DNA of 17,943 nt, taken from the NCBI RefSeq assembly GCF_000186865.1, contig NW_008705589.1:432204-450146 (forward strand). The letters are read 5' to 3'. Positions 7,601 through 16,597 of this stretch are shown in pieces (positions within the stretch are counted from its first letter, which is position 1; the number at the start of each line of letters is the position of its first letter). This DNA comes from Aureococcus anophagefferens. Lineage: Eukaryota > Sar > Pelagophyceae > Pelagomonadales > Pelagomonadaceae. The notes beneath the pieces were generated by a model. That model made no database searches. It was not told the origin of the DNA and saw only the letters and a list, made by a program, of their open reading frames with translations. The position numbers and the translations under genes were made by a program.

Positions 7601-7744
7601 CTCCTCGACCGGGCCAGGCGGACGCCCCCCGCCTCGCCGCAGCGGGCCGGCGCGCGCAAGCAGAGCCCGCTCCTCCGCGCCCAGAACCTCGTCTCGGACG
7701 CCATTGAGTTGCCGCCACGGCTTCCCGAGATCATAGACCTCTAG
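4697..7744 (+). CDS. VPS9-domain Rab5-type guanine nucleotide exchange factor (ANKRD27/VARP-like N-terminus), multi-exon
   Basis: Proposed exons: 4697-4989, 5190-5490, 5582-5725, 5937-6045, 6255-6282, 6457-6574, 6786-6955, 7135-7193 and 7404-7744, giving about 520 residues. All phases agree. The N-terminus (WREALRRGCVVVAPRSASL, then HVLVPRG) resembles the start of ANKRD27/VARP and other VPS9 proteins. The VPS9 core is rebuilt by splicing: SPLDKLLGMKRITAEL (about 322-337), ELATDDLIDLIVHLLVH (about 354-370), NLPTDLKYVQMF and SALGFFLSNFEVANDFL (about 388-425). VPS9 proteins load GTP on Rab5/Rab21-like GTPases on endosomes. From memory of Rabex-5, the catalytic Asp is kept (TDDL), while the usual Pro, Tyr and Thr appear as Asp, Phe and Ser. 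No ankyrin repeats follow. The 5491-5581 intron is inferred from a frame change; the 6956-7134 intron is less certain than the introner-type ones. Confidence 0.8.
4990..5189 (+). mobile_element. Introner-type intron 1 of the VPS9 gene (reverse orientation, GT-AG)
   Basis: 200 bp, phase 2. The left target copy GTCCGTCG (4990-4997) supplies the GT donor and is repeated exactly after the AG at 5190; identity continues for 12 bases (GTCCGTCGTCGG). Splicing reads DVSVVGSELVASGPAYG without a break. The core word CTCGTCCAAA near 5103 is the reverse complement of the family core seen in other introns here. Confidence 0.85.
5491..5581 (+). other. Proposed 91-bp intron (or a frameshift) in the VPS9 gene
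   Basis: Coding sense switches from frame 1 (FRELDAFAAD) to frame 2 (VADARPDGGLEAISPSLEAA) between about 5490 and 5582. A GT at 5491 and CAG at 5579-5581 remove 91 bp and join the frames. No matching 8-bp target duplication is seen, so this is not clearly an introner. A sequencing or assembly frameshift anywhere in 5490-5560 would explain the same observation. Confidence 0.5.
5726..5936 (+). mobile_element. Introner-type intron of the VPS9 gene (reverse orientation, GC-AG)
   Basis: 211 bp, phase 0. The left copy GCGCCGCG and right copy GCGCTGCG (5937-5944) match at 7 of 8 positions; the GC donor is in the left copy. Splicing gives DGETAALRVSQVVETYLL. The element contains CCTTCGAGAGCTCG at 5811-5824, whose reverse complement recurs in the CAPZA intron and, for 13 bases, in the intron at 6575. 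Confidence 0.82.
6046..6254 (+). mobile_element. Introner-type intron of the VPS9 gene (forward orientation, GC-AG)
   Basis: 209 bp, phase 1. An exact 8-bp duplication GCGCGCTC stands at 6046-6053 and again at 6255-6262. The forward family core TTTCGGCTGACTTTTGGACG is at about 6131-6150. Splicing gives LLGALRDARTGR. Confidence 0.88.
6283..6456 (+). mobile_element. Introner-type intron of the VPS9 gene (GC-rich variant, forward, GC-AG)
   Basis: 174 bp, phase 2. An exact duplication GCGGCGCG occurs at 6283-6290 and 6457-6464. Inside it the ends are inverted repeats: CCGCGCCGGACGCGGCC on the left against CTGCGCCGGGCGCGACC as the reverse complement of the right end (14 of 17). The core is recognisable but GC-shifted (TCGGCCGA, then GGACCGCTCG). 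Only 28 bp of exon separate it from the preceding introner. Confidence 0.85.
6575..6785 (+). mobile_element. Introner-type intron of the VPS9 gene (forward orientation, GT-AG)
   Basis: 211 bp, phase 0. Target copies GTCACGGC (6575-6582) and ATCACGGC (6786-6793) differ at one base. Terminal inverted repeats are perfect over 14 bases: CTGTGTGCAAATCA at 6583-6596 and its reverse complement ending at 6785. The family core and the word CGAGCTCTCGAAG (6696-6708) are present. Splicing gives LDKLLGMKRITAELTRDVE. Confidence 0.9.
6956..7134 (+). other. Proposed 179-bp GC-rich intron of the VPS9 gene
   Basis: A frame change inside the VPS9 domain requires an intron. GT at 6956 and CAG at 7132-7134 join HRAVRSADAAG to NLPTDLKYVQMF, which restores the domain. 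No convincing 8-bp duplication is visible (3 of 8), so whether it belongs to the introner family is open. A donor elsewhere in 6917-6956 is possible. Confidence 0.6.
7194..7403 (+). mobile_element. Introner-type intron of the VPS9 gene (reverse orientation, GC-AG)
   Basis: 210 bp, phase 1. An exact duplication GCGCGCTC at 7194-7201 and 7404-7411 uses the same 8-mer as the introner at 6046, although the two elements are independent and oppositely oriented. Splicing gives FVEVSTSALGFFLSNFEVA. Confidence 0.88.
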
Positions 7745-8151
7745 ACCGTCATGTCCTCAGCTTCCCAGTAGCCTCGGACTTACTAGACAGAACACCGAGA
7801 ATCGCCGACAGCTGCGATAGTTCGTCACGGCCCGACCGTCCGACAGCCCGGCAGTGGCAGCGGCCGGCCATTCTTTACACGCAATGTCCAGTCAGCACAC
7901 GATGATTCGACGGACAGGGGGGCAATACGATCCAAGCCCAACTTTGGAACGGCTCTTTGTCCGAACTTGAATGGCTCCGCGGCCCGGGTTTGATGATGGC
8001 GGTTTGATATCCGTGGCTATGCGGGGCCCGCTGATAATAATGGTGAAACAAAAGTGCCGCAACAAAAACCGGCCCGTCGACGAGCGATTCGACACAGTGC
8101 GAACCCGCACCCCAACGGGTGTTGCCCACCGTCCGAGCTTCGCCGGCGGTT
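7745..8151. other. Intergenic region between convergent VPS9 and methyltransferase genes
   Basis: 407 bp with no supported gene. Open frames here are short or read through from neighbours. Composition is intermediate, with no notable repeat or strong hairpin seen by eye. Confidence 0.4.
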
Positions 8152-9033
8152 TTAACGGCCCGTGAAAGCCACGGCACCTGAGTTTGAGTTTGCCCTCGTC
8201 ACCTGGATGATCGCGACGCATTCCGTCGGGTTCGCGCGCGACGCGGCGAGCTGGGCGACGGGCACGCCCGCGCGGGTCGCGGCGCCCACGACGAGCTCGA
8301 AGATAGACTCGGGGGTGAAGGTGTGGAGGTGGAGGCCCGGCGCGGCGGGCGTCGCGAGGAAGGCCGCGGCCTGGTCCCGCGTCATCCGCGCGCCGGGCAG
8401 GCCGGCCGCCTCCTTGACGTGCGGCTCCATGGCGTGCTCCAGGAAGCTCCGCGCGACGCGCGCCGGGTCGCCGAGATCGGCGAGGTGGTGCGCGAGCGGG
8501 GTCGGTCCGGCGCGGTCTTTGTCGAACGTGTGGCGCATGCTCGGGATCGCCGCGAAGATGATGCCACCGGGCTTGAGCACGCGCGCCCAGGCCGCGAGCG
8601 CGCAGAGCGCGCAGGGCAGGTGCTCGAGCACGTGGTTTGCGATGACGAAGTCGAGCGAGGAGTTGGCGAACTTGCGGAGCGCCGCGCCGTCGTCGACGAC
8701 GTCGACGTGGAGCCGCTCGCGCCCCGCTGGCGCGGCGCCGAACTGCGCCGCGAGGCCCGCGTCGTCCTTGTGGTCGACGTAGATGACGCGGTTGCCGCGC
8801 CGGTCCACGGGCAGCGGCGTGTGCTTGGCGCCGATCTCGACGCCGACGCCGCGGATGTACTTGCCGGACAGCTGCTTCCGGCGCACGGACTGCGCGCCGC
8901 AGATCCGCAGGTCGGCCTCGCTCTGCACGGGCTTCAGGCCGTACGTGGGGGCGGCCTCCGACGTGCTCGGCGGGATCTCTACCTCCAGGGCGACGGCGAC
9001 GGCGACGAGCAGGGCCCCGGCGACGTGTCCCAT
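8152..9033 (-). CDS. Class I SAM-dependent methyltransferase (Methyltransf_11-like)
   Basis: Single exon, 293 residues from ATG at 9033. I chose this start because the frame upstream has no ATG and because it begins a hydrophobic leader (MGHVAGALLVAVAVALEVE) that could be a signal peptide or anchor. The fold markers are in order. Motif I is GVGVEIGAKHTP (62-73) and the motif II region is VIYVDHKD (83-90). These are followed by SLDFVIANHVLEHLP (126-140), the typical acidic/His loop, and ARVLKPGGIIFAAIPS (150-165). A later HTFDKDRAGPTPLAHHLAD (168-186) resembles a block found in bacterial-like methyltransferases of polysaccharide or small-molecule pathways. Substrate unknown. The absence of introns contrasts with the neighbouring VPS9 gene and would fit a bacterial-type origin, but this is weak evidence. 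Confidence 0.82.
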   Translation of the reverse strand: MGHVAGALLVAVAVALEVEIPPSTSEAAPTYGLKPVQSEADLRICGAQSVRRKQLSGKYIRGVGVEIGAKHTPLPVDRRGNRVIYVDHKDDAGLAAQFGAAPAGRERLHVDVVDDGAALRKFANSSLDFVIANHVLEHLPCALCALAAWARVLKPGGIIFAAIPSMRHTFDKDRAGPTPLAHHLADLGDPARVARSFLEHAMEPHVKEAAGLPGARMTRDQAAAFLATPAAPGLHLHTFTPESIFELVVGAATRAGVPVAQLAASRANPTECVAIIQVTRANSNSGAVAFTGR

Positions 9034-9137
9034 GCCAGGGCTGCCCCAGCAGGCCGGAACCAAGAGGCCGGCCCACGACTGCCCACGACACCAAGCACCA
9101 CTAATCTCCGGGGGGCTGCCCAAGAGCGAGCGGCGCA
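9034..9137. promoter_or_regulatory. Short bidirectional promoter region
   Basis: 104 bp between the divergent ATGs of the methyltransferase and the downstream basic ORF. It must contain both 5' ends if both genes are real. No TATA-like element is evident. Confidence 0.45.
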
Positions 9138-9659
9138 ATGGTGCAGATCGACAACGTCGAGCTCGTTACAGGCGAGCGGCCCTCGACGCGGCGACGCCCC
9201 TTCGCCATGGACCTCGACACGCGGCGCGGCACGAAGGGCGGCGACCTCCCGATCCCCGAGGGCTCGGCGCCAGTGGCGTCGGGCCTGAGCGACGACGGCT
9301 ACCCTTCTTCGCGCCAGAACACGATCTCGCGGCCTCGGAGCGCGCCGCCGGCGGACAAGATGACCTCCCACGACGGGGCGGCGCTCCGGAGCAAGTCGGC
9401 GCGCGCGCGCAAGCATCGGCGGGGCGACGCGTCCCGCGCGCGGGGAGACCTGGAGCGGGCCCGGCGGGCCTTCGTCGAGCCCCGGCCGAACGCGGCGCTC
9501 GCCACCCCCGACGCGAGCGGCGCCGCGGCCGACCCGCCGAGGCCCAGGACCGCGCCCCGCCGCGACGGCCTCTCGCCGTCAAATCCTCGCAGGCGCGAGG
9601 ACGCGGTCCTGTCCGAGCTCGGCCTCGGCCTCCTCTACCTGTGCTTCGTCCACGTTTAG
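9138..9659 (+). CDS. Uncharacterised basic, probably disordered protein
   Basis: An open frame of 173 residues begins with ATG immediately after the divergent promoter and ends at TAG 9657-9659. I do not recognise it. The N-terminus (MVQIDNVELVTGE) looks protein-like. The middle is rich in Arg, Ser, Pro and Ala with little predicted structure (DKMTSHDGAALRSKSARARKHRRGD). The last residues (ELGLGLLYLCFVHV) are hydrophobic. Regular spacing from the methyltransferase favours a real gene. High GC makes long chance frames common, and a CAG at about 9592-9594 could be a 3' splice site, so the C-terminus is uncertain. Confidence 0.45.
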   Translation: MVQIDNVELVTGERPSTRRRPFAMDLDTRRGTKGGDLPIPEGSAPVASGLSDDGYPSSRQNTISRPRSAPPADKMTSHDGAALRSKSARARKHRRGDASRARGDLERARRAFVEPRPNAALATPDASGAAADPPRPRTAPRRDGLSPSNPRRREDAVLSELGLGLLYLCFVHV

Positions 9660-9781
9660 CACGCAAAAGACATCGGGGTGCTATTTCAAAAAAAATTCCG
9701 GGCCATCACAAGACAAATCAGAGGGTGCGCTAGTTCCATTCGGACCGTGACGAAGCTACCGCCGACGGACAGGTGTCTTGA

Positions 9782-9840
9782 CCTTGGGTGTCCGGTGGTC
9801 GGGATGCGTGGCCTTGGGTGTCCCATGGTCGGGATGTGTG
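9782..9840. repeat. Two tandem copies of a 30-bp unit
   Basis: Units 9782-9811 and 9812-9840 share CCTTGGGTGTCC, GGTCGGGATG and GTG with a few substitutions. The repeat lies in non-coding sequence downstream of the basic ORF. Confidence 0.8.
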
Positions 9841-9936
9841 CCGCGGCCTCGACGGGCGACGACGTCGGGGGGCTCGGCGGCGGCGAGAGAGGCATCGAGG
9901 CCGCTGGAGCTGGACAAGGGGGCTCCAACGTTCTGA

Positions 9937-10006
9937 CATGAGTATCATGAGTATGTATTCTAAGTATGTATGAGTAATGAGTAGTATGAGTATGTGAGTG
10001 TGAGTA
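9937..10006. repeat. Degenerate ATGAGT/GAGTAT microsatellite
   Basis: About 70 bp of interrupted GAGTATGTAT/ATGAGT words, strand-asymmetric (purine-T rich). It is a low-complexity tract with no coding potential. Confidence 0.8.
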
Positions 10007-10429
10007 GCCCTTTACGGGAAGGCGAGTCAATCTGCCGACGCCGATGTCCCTGCGAAATACCAACGTTCCCCCAGCCGGGACGTTTCACCTGACTTGCAGT
10101 CAGGCATTTTCGCGCTACAGAGAGCGTTTAGCGCACAGGAGATGGTAACATTTCCCAACCACCTAGGAGGCGGTTCACTGGGTTAGTTGTCGGGGTTGTT
10201 TAAAATTTCAAGTACCCATTTTAGTGAAGGGTAGCCTAGCTAAATCCGAGTCCCTTTACAGCGTACAAGCCTGTGGCCACCGCGCGCCACCATCAATGGC
10301 GCCGGATACGCCCCTTGGTTTTGGGCGCGAGGTGGGTGTGACGGCTGGAGAACGCGGTTTTCCGGCGGTATGATGTACCACGCCGCCGCGCACGCAGAGG
10401 GGCCCCTGCGCGACGGTGCGTGCCGCGGT
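10007..10429. other. Non-coding stretch with two adjacent hairpins
   Basis: No gene is supported. Perfect inverted repeats occur at 10088-10104 (CCTGAC, loop TTGCA, GTCAGG) and 10112-10134 (GCGCTA and TAGCGC with an 11-base loop), separated by 7 bases. They might be part of a small structured RNA or a transcript end, but nothing identifies a known family. Confidence 0.4.
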
Positions 10430-10640
10430 CCCCGGCCACGTCCCCGGCCCGTGCCCGGGCCGTGCCCGGGGCCCCGTGCCGGGCCCGTGCCGGGCCTCCC
10501 CGGCCCGTGCCCGGCCCGTGCCCGGGGCCCGTGCCGAGTGCCGGGCCCGTGCCGGGCCGCGTGGCCCGTGCCCGGCCCGTGCCCGGGGGCCCGTGCCGAG
10601 TGCCGTGCCGCGTGCCGGGCCCGTGCCGGGCCGCGTGCCC
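10430..10640. repeat. GC-rich satellite built from degenerate GCCCGTGCCGG units
   Basis: About 210 bp made almost only of permutations of GCCCGTGCC and CGGG. A higher-order duplication of about 65-75 bp is visible: the order CCCGGCCCGTGCCCGGGG, GCCCGTGCCGAGTGCCG, GCCGGGCCGCGTG appears twice, in about 10506-10563 and 10566-10640. The tract sits where the C-terminal half of the kinase gene would be expected. Long open frames on both strands across it are artefacts of composition. Confidence 0.85.
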
Positions 10641-10649
10641 TGAGCGCAT

Positions 10650-11690
10650 TTACCGTGCCGGAACCCCCGTGCCCGCCGTCCCCGCCCCCCGTCCCGGGGC
10701 CGGACCGTCGCGCAGGGGCCCGTACGCAGCGGTGCCGCGGGCGCCGCTGGCAGAAACACCGCCCGCGTAGAGCGCGCCCGACCCGGCGAGCGCGGCGCCG
10801 AGGTCGCAGCCGCGGACGAGCTCCATGGCGATGAGCATGCCGCCGGCCGTCGACGGCACGCTCGCGAGCTTCGGGAGCAGGTAGAGCACGCCGACGAGCT
10901 GCGGGTGCGTCCCGAGGCTGATGGACAGCGCGGCTTCCGTCGTGAGCCGGCGCTCGAGCGCGCGGCGCCGCGCGGGCGCGAGGTCCGCCGCGCGGACGGC
11001 CTTGAGCGCGAAGTCGCGCCGGCGGCCGCAGCGCGGCGGGCCCGCCGCGCGGTAGACCGCGCCGAAGGAGCCCGCGCCGAGGCATTCGCGGACCGTGCAC
11101 TTGAGGCGGCCCGCGACGACGACGTCGAAGCCGGGCGCGTAGGCGTCGTCGCCGCCGCCGGCCGCGGCGACCCCGCCGTCCGTGGCGGCCGTGAGGCAGC
11201 CGCGCTCGCTCGCCGCGTCGAGCGCGTAGCGGCCGCCGTCGAAGCGGCTCACGTGCGTCCGCGCGAGCACGACGGCCGACGCCGCGCCCGCCGCGAAGGA
11301 CGCCGCGCCGCCGCCGGCGTTTCGCGGCAGGGGCGGCAGGCTGTGCGCCGCGCCGGCGCCGCCCGCGCGGACCTCGAGGTCGTCGACGGCCGCCGCGGCG
11401 ACGACGTCGTCCTCGCCGATCGTCGACATGCCCACGCAGACGTCGTCGTCGTTGGCGACGCGGCAGCGCCGGCTCCGCCGGTTCCGCTTCGGAGGCCTCC
11501 CATAGCGCACGGGCATGCGCCGCGGGTCCAGCGGCAGGACGGTCCACGTGGCGCCCGCCGGCGCGCGCGCCGCGCCGAAGGAACCTGCGCCGAGGTGGGC
11601 AGCCCGGCAACACCAGGGGCAAGCTTCTCCGAAGCGCTCGCTTCCCATTGGCTCCCACCTCTCGGGCGTCGCTGACAGGACCGCCGCCAT
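10650..11690 (-). pseudogene. Truncated protein kinase: N-lobe present, catalytic C-lobe missing
   Basis: A 346-codon frame from ATG at 11690 to a stop at 10650. A kinase N-lobe is plain at about residues 198-305. It has the glycine loop CLGAGSFGAVYRAAG, DFALKAV with the ATP-binding Lys, LTTEAALSISLGTHPQLVGVLYLL with a candidate helix-C Glu, and MLIAMELVRGCDLGAAL as the hinge. The frame then passes into glycine/alanine-rich sequence bordering the GC satellite and stops. No HRD or DFG motif is found there or in the 1 kb beyond. A glycine-loop-like stretch (LGAGSFGAARAPAG, about residues 33-46) also occurs near the N-terminus, perhaps a relic of a duplicated segment. Alternatives to a pseudogene are an assembly collapse across the satellite or distant exons outside the window. 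Start codon is uncertain. Confidence 0.65.
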
Positions 11691-11753
11691 CGTCGAGTCC
11701 GAGGAGTTCCACCAAGGACACCACGTCGAGCAGGTGCTCGTGAGTCGAGAGCC
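11691..11753. promoter_or_regulatory. Very short divergent promoter of kinase and helicase
   Basis: Only 63 bp separate the two head-to-head ATGs. If both starts are right, the promoters and 5' UTRs must overlap. The sequence shows no obvious TATA-like element. The helicase is expected to be highly expressed, so this may be mainly its promoter. Confidence 0.4.
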
Positions 11754-14245
<2,492 letters not shown>

Positions 14246-14600
14246 CTAGTTACTGCACGCGCGCCGTACGAGAACATCCTCCCCCACACGCGTCTTGATA
14301 ACGAGTTTCGGATGGGTGGCCATGAGCGCGTCGACGGCGGCACGCGTGAAGAGTGCCTGCGATTCGCTCGCGTCGAAATACAAATGCTCCAGCTTTTTGC
14401 AGCCACGACCGAGCGCATAGAGTGCCTCATCTGTGAGGATGCAATTTGGTGCGGCGACATGCAGGAACGGAGTGGGGTCGGGGCCGCGGAAAAAAAAAAG
14501 TCCGAATTTCGACTTGGAGAGTTGGTGCACGTTTCCATAGGTCCGTCAGCGATGATCCACCGTAGTCCGTCGAAGTAATAGCTTCCGAATTGGGCTTTGC
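14246..14600 (-). pseudogene. Leucine-rich-repeat (F-box/LRR-like) 3' remnant with a homopolymer frameshift
   Basis: A 94-codon frame at 14530-14246 contains ILTDEALYALGRGCKKLEHLYFDAS and AAVDALMATHPKLVIKT. This is two repeats of the cysteine-containing LRR type found in F-box/LRR (AMN1-like) proteins. Upstream sequence in another frame reads ITSTDYGGSSLTDLWKRAPTLQVEI, also LRR-like. The switch falls at a run of ten A on the plus strand (about 14490-14499). The simplest reading is one LRR protein end broken by a length change in the run, or a sequencing error there. No start or F-box is visible between this and the PH gene stop 30 bp upstream, so it is a remnant or a 3' exon of something rearranged. 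Confidence 0.5.
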
Positions 14601-14632
14601 CGCTACTCGGAGCCCGGGCACAAGAAAGCGGC

Positions 14633-15660
14633 TCACGCGCGCACGACCCGAGACGCGGCGTCGAGGTCGTCGGCGCTCGCCTGGGCCGGAGCCGCGCGCG
14701 ACGCCTTCGGCTTGAGCCGCTCCTTCGCCTCGGCGACGATGAGCGCGAGGCCGTCGGCGAACATCTGGCACCGCTGCTCCGTCTCGAAGCCGACGACGAG
14801 GCGCCGCGCCGCGCAGTGGATCGTGAGGACCTGGGCGGGCCACGTGTCCACGTCGATGTCTCGCGCGCGGATCGCCGGACCGGTTCGACGGACGACGGCG
14901 GCGCTCCGCCGAGGCCCCGACGGGAGCGCCCGAGCCGTCCAAACATCGGCCGGAACGCGCGTCGATCCGGCGGAGCTCGCGGCGTCCGGCGGTCGGCCGC
15001 GCGAGCCCGGCTCGCGTCGGGCGCGGGTCGAGGACGCGCTTGGCCTCGTCGCCCTGGAGGAGCCGGCTCGCGCGCGCCTCGCAGCCGCGCGACACGTCCT
15101 CGATGTCGACGAGGAGGAGCGCGTCGAACCTGCGGCGCGCGCGCGTCCGCAGCGCCGCCGGTGGCCGCGCGCTCCCCCCCCCCCCAGCGCGCGGCCGTCA
15201 CGGCGCCGGGGGCGGACTTGTCGCCGTTGACGACTTTGGCGGTCTTCTTCGTCTTCCACTGGACCTGCGGCGGCGCGCGGCGGCGTCGCGCGGGGCGTCG
15301 CGTCGCCCGGCCCGCGCCGCGCCGCGCCATCTGCTCGTTCGTGTCCAGGAGGAAGATGCGCGGCGCGGACCGCCCGTTGCGGTTGTACTTGAAGCCCGCG
15401 AACCCCCGCTCGCGCATCGTCTGCTTGAACTCGCGGACGAAGAGGTCCGCGGACTCGGTCACTCGCGCGGCGTCGTTGACGCGCGCGGTCCGGATGTCCC
15501 CGCTGCGGTCGTTGTGCTTCCGCACCTTCTCGATGGCCTTGTCGTCGACGGCGTCGCCGCCGCCGCAGAGCCAGAGCGAGCTGAAGAAGCCCTGGTCCAC
15601 GTCCGCCCGGAGCACGTCCCGCTTTGCCGCCGGCTCCTCCTTCGATGGCGTCGCGCCCAT
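14633..15660 (-). CDS. PH-domain protein with N-myristoylation signal, four exons
   Basis: Proposed exons on the minus strand: 15660-15328, 15264-15218, 15129-15036 and 14830-14633. They give 223 residues with all phases consistent. The start MGATPSKEE is a textbook N-myristoylation signal (Gly2, Ser6). A pleckstrin homology domain of the phospholipase C type is rebuilt across all four exons: IFLLDTNEQM + VQWKTKKTAKVVNGDK + FDALLLVDIEDVSRG + VLTIHCAARRLVVGFETEQRCQMFADGLALIV. The run from DTNEQ to DVSRG matches the order of strands in PLC-delta PH domains. No catalytic PLC domain follows, so it is a small membrane-targeted phosphoinositide or protein binder. The first intron (63 bp, GC-AG) and the second (88 bp, GT-AG, holding a run of C/G) are inferred from domain continuity. 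The gene is divergent from COMMD7. Confidence 0.78.
14831..15035 (-). mobile_element. Introner-type intron of the PH-domain gene (forward orientation, GT-AG)
   Basis: 205 bp, phase 0. In transcript sense the left copy GTCCTCGA and the right copy GTCCTCAC match at 6 of 8. The right end reads CCCGCCCAG like the helicase introner. The internal core CGGCCGATGTTTGGACGGCTCG is clearly related to the family. Splicing joins LLQGDEAKR to VLTIHCAARR and completes the PH domain. Confidence 0.82.
15130..15217 (-). other. Proposed 88-bp intron of the PH-domain gene
   Basis: GT-AG, phase 2, joining VVNGDK to FDALLLVDIEDV. The flanks GTCCGCCC and GTTCGACG agree at 5 of 8, too weak to call a target duplication. 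It contains a long C run on the plus strand near 15174-15185. Confidence 0.65.
15265..15327 (-). other. Proposed 63-bp GC-AG intron of the PH-domain gene
   Basis: Removing 15265-15327 joins NEQM to VQWKTKK. The segment is in frame and has no stop, so it could instead be read as an Arg/Ala-rich insertion. Removal is preferred because the inserted residues would break a PH beta hairpin. Confidence 0.55.
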
Positions 15661-15846
15661 GCCGCCGCACCGAGGTCTCCTCCGGACGGCGCGGCCGGAC
15701 GCGCGCGACGCGACGATGACCGACCCTCCCCGCGACGCCGGGTCACACCACCATGGAACGGCTCCAGGGGCAGCCCCTGGTAGCCCCGGGGCCGTGGATA
15801 AGCGCGTCCGCCGCGGCGCCGGGGGCCGTGGGTCTCTTGGGGTACG
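15661..15846. promoter_or_regulatory. Bidirectional promoter region of PH-domain gene and COMMD7
   Basis: 186 bp between divergent ATGs, GC-rich. A palindromic word CAGGGGCAGCCCCTG-like cluster lies near 15766-15780. No TATA-like element is evident. Confidence 0.5.
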
Positions 15847-16563
15847 ATGTCACTCGCCGCGGCCTTCTCAGAGGCGGTCGGCGCCCAGCTGAAGGACGAC
15901 CTCGGAGCCTTGGGCGAGTTCCCGAGGCAGTCCTTCGCGGACCTCGTCGAGCTCGTGCTGCGGCTCGTCATCAACCCCACCGACGGCGTCAAATCCGCCG
16001 CCGTCGCGACGGAGCTCAAGCAGTTCGCCGCGGCGACGAAGATCACGAACATGGCGGTCCTCCAGGCCGGCGCGCGCGGCCTCGTGGCGCGGCCGCCCCG
16101 CGTCCAGCCGCCGCGCGGACGCGCGCGCGCGACGGCGCGGCGCCCGCAGGCGGTGCTCCAGCTTGCGGCGCGGCGCGGCAGCTCGGGTCGCGAGGTCCGC
16201 GAGGCCTCGGGCGCGCTGGGTCTCGACGGCTCGCGCGCAGAGGCCCTCGGGCGGCTCTGGGAGGGCGCCGTCGCCCCGCCGGGGGCGGGCCCCGGCGTCG
16301 GCGACGACGACGAGCTCCTCCCGGACGTAGAGACGCTCCGGCGGCTCGTCGACCTCGAGTGGAAGTTCGGCGTCACGGCGGCATCGTCCGAGTCCGGCGC
16401 CGGCACCGTCGGGAGGACGTTCCTCCAGCTCGAGCTCGTCCTCGACGCGCCCGGCGGGGGCCTCGAGCGCGTCTACCTCGAGCTGACCCTGAATCAGTTC
16501 TACGAGTTCCTCGCCCACATGGAACGCGCGAAGGCCGCCCTCGCTAGCATCGTCGCGCGCTGA
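15847..16563 (+). CDS. COMMD7: COMM domain-containing protein 7 (Commander complex subunit)
   Basis: An open frame of 238 codons; about 216 residues after removal of a likely 66-bp intron. The C-terminal COMM domain is very close to COMMD7: LVDLEWKFGVTAASSES, GRTFLQLELVLD and VYLELTLNQFYEFLAHMERAK. The N-terminal helical part (FADLVELVLRLVINPTD to ALGLDGSRAEALGRLWEGA) matches the family's helical domain. COMMD proteins form a ten-subunit ring in the Commander complex, which recycles membrane cargo from endosomes with CCDC22/CCDC93 and Retriever. The gene overlaps nothing; its stop lies only 34 bp from the stop of the convergent CAPZA gene. No introner is present. Confidence 0.92.
   Translation: MSLAAAFSEAVGAQLKDDLGALGEFPRQSFADLVELVLRLVINPTDGVKSAAVATELKQFAAATKITNMAVLQAGARGLVARPPRVQPPRGRARATARRPQAVLQLAARRGSSGREVREASGALGLDGSRAEALGRLWEGAVAPPGAGPGVGDDDELLPDVETLRRLVDLEWKFGVTAASSESGAGTVGRTFLQLELVLDAPGGGLERVYLELTLNQFYEFLAHMERAKAALASIVAR
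16084..16149 (+). other. Likely short intron (63-66 bp) of COMMD7
   Basis: The stretch between ITNMAVLQAGARGL and AVLQLAARRGSSGREV encodes only Arg/Pro/Ala and is absent from the family. GT at 16084 (or GC at 16087) and CAG at 16147-16149 remove it in phase 0. The frame stays open if it is retained. Confidence 0.6.
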
Positions 16564-16597
16564 GAGATATGGGCGCGTCGGGAGGTATGGGCGCGAT

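Noticed and set aside
8152..9033. Prokaryotic contig carrying methyltransferase and transporter genes
   Set aside because: Neighbouring CAPZA, COMMD7, VPS9 and helicase genes with spliceosomal introns make the window eukaryotic.
10088..10134. A box H/ACA snoRNA suggested by two hairpins followed by ACA
   Set aside because: The hairpins are too short, the hinge does not fit the ANANNA box, and no guide pockets are visible.
10430..10640. A CRISPR-like array
   Set aside because: Units are degenerate and contiguous with no unique spacers, and the genome is eukaryotic.
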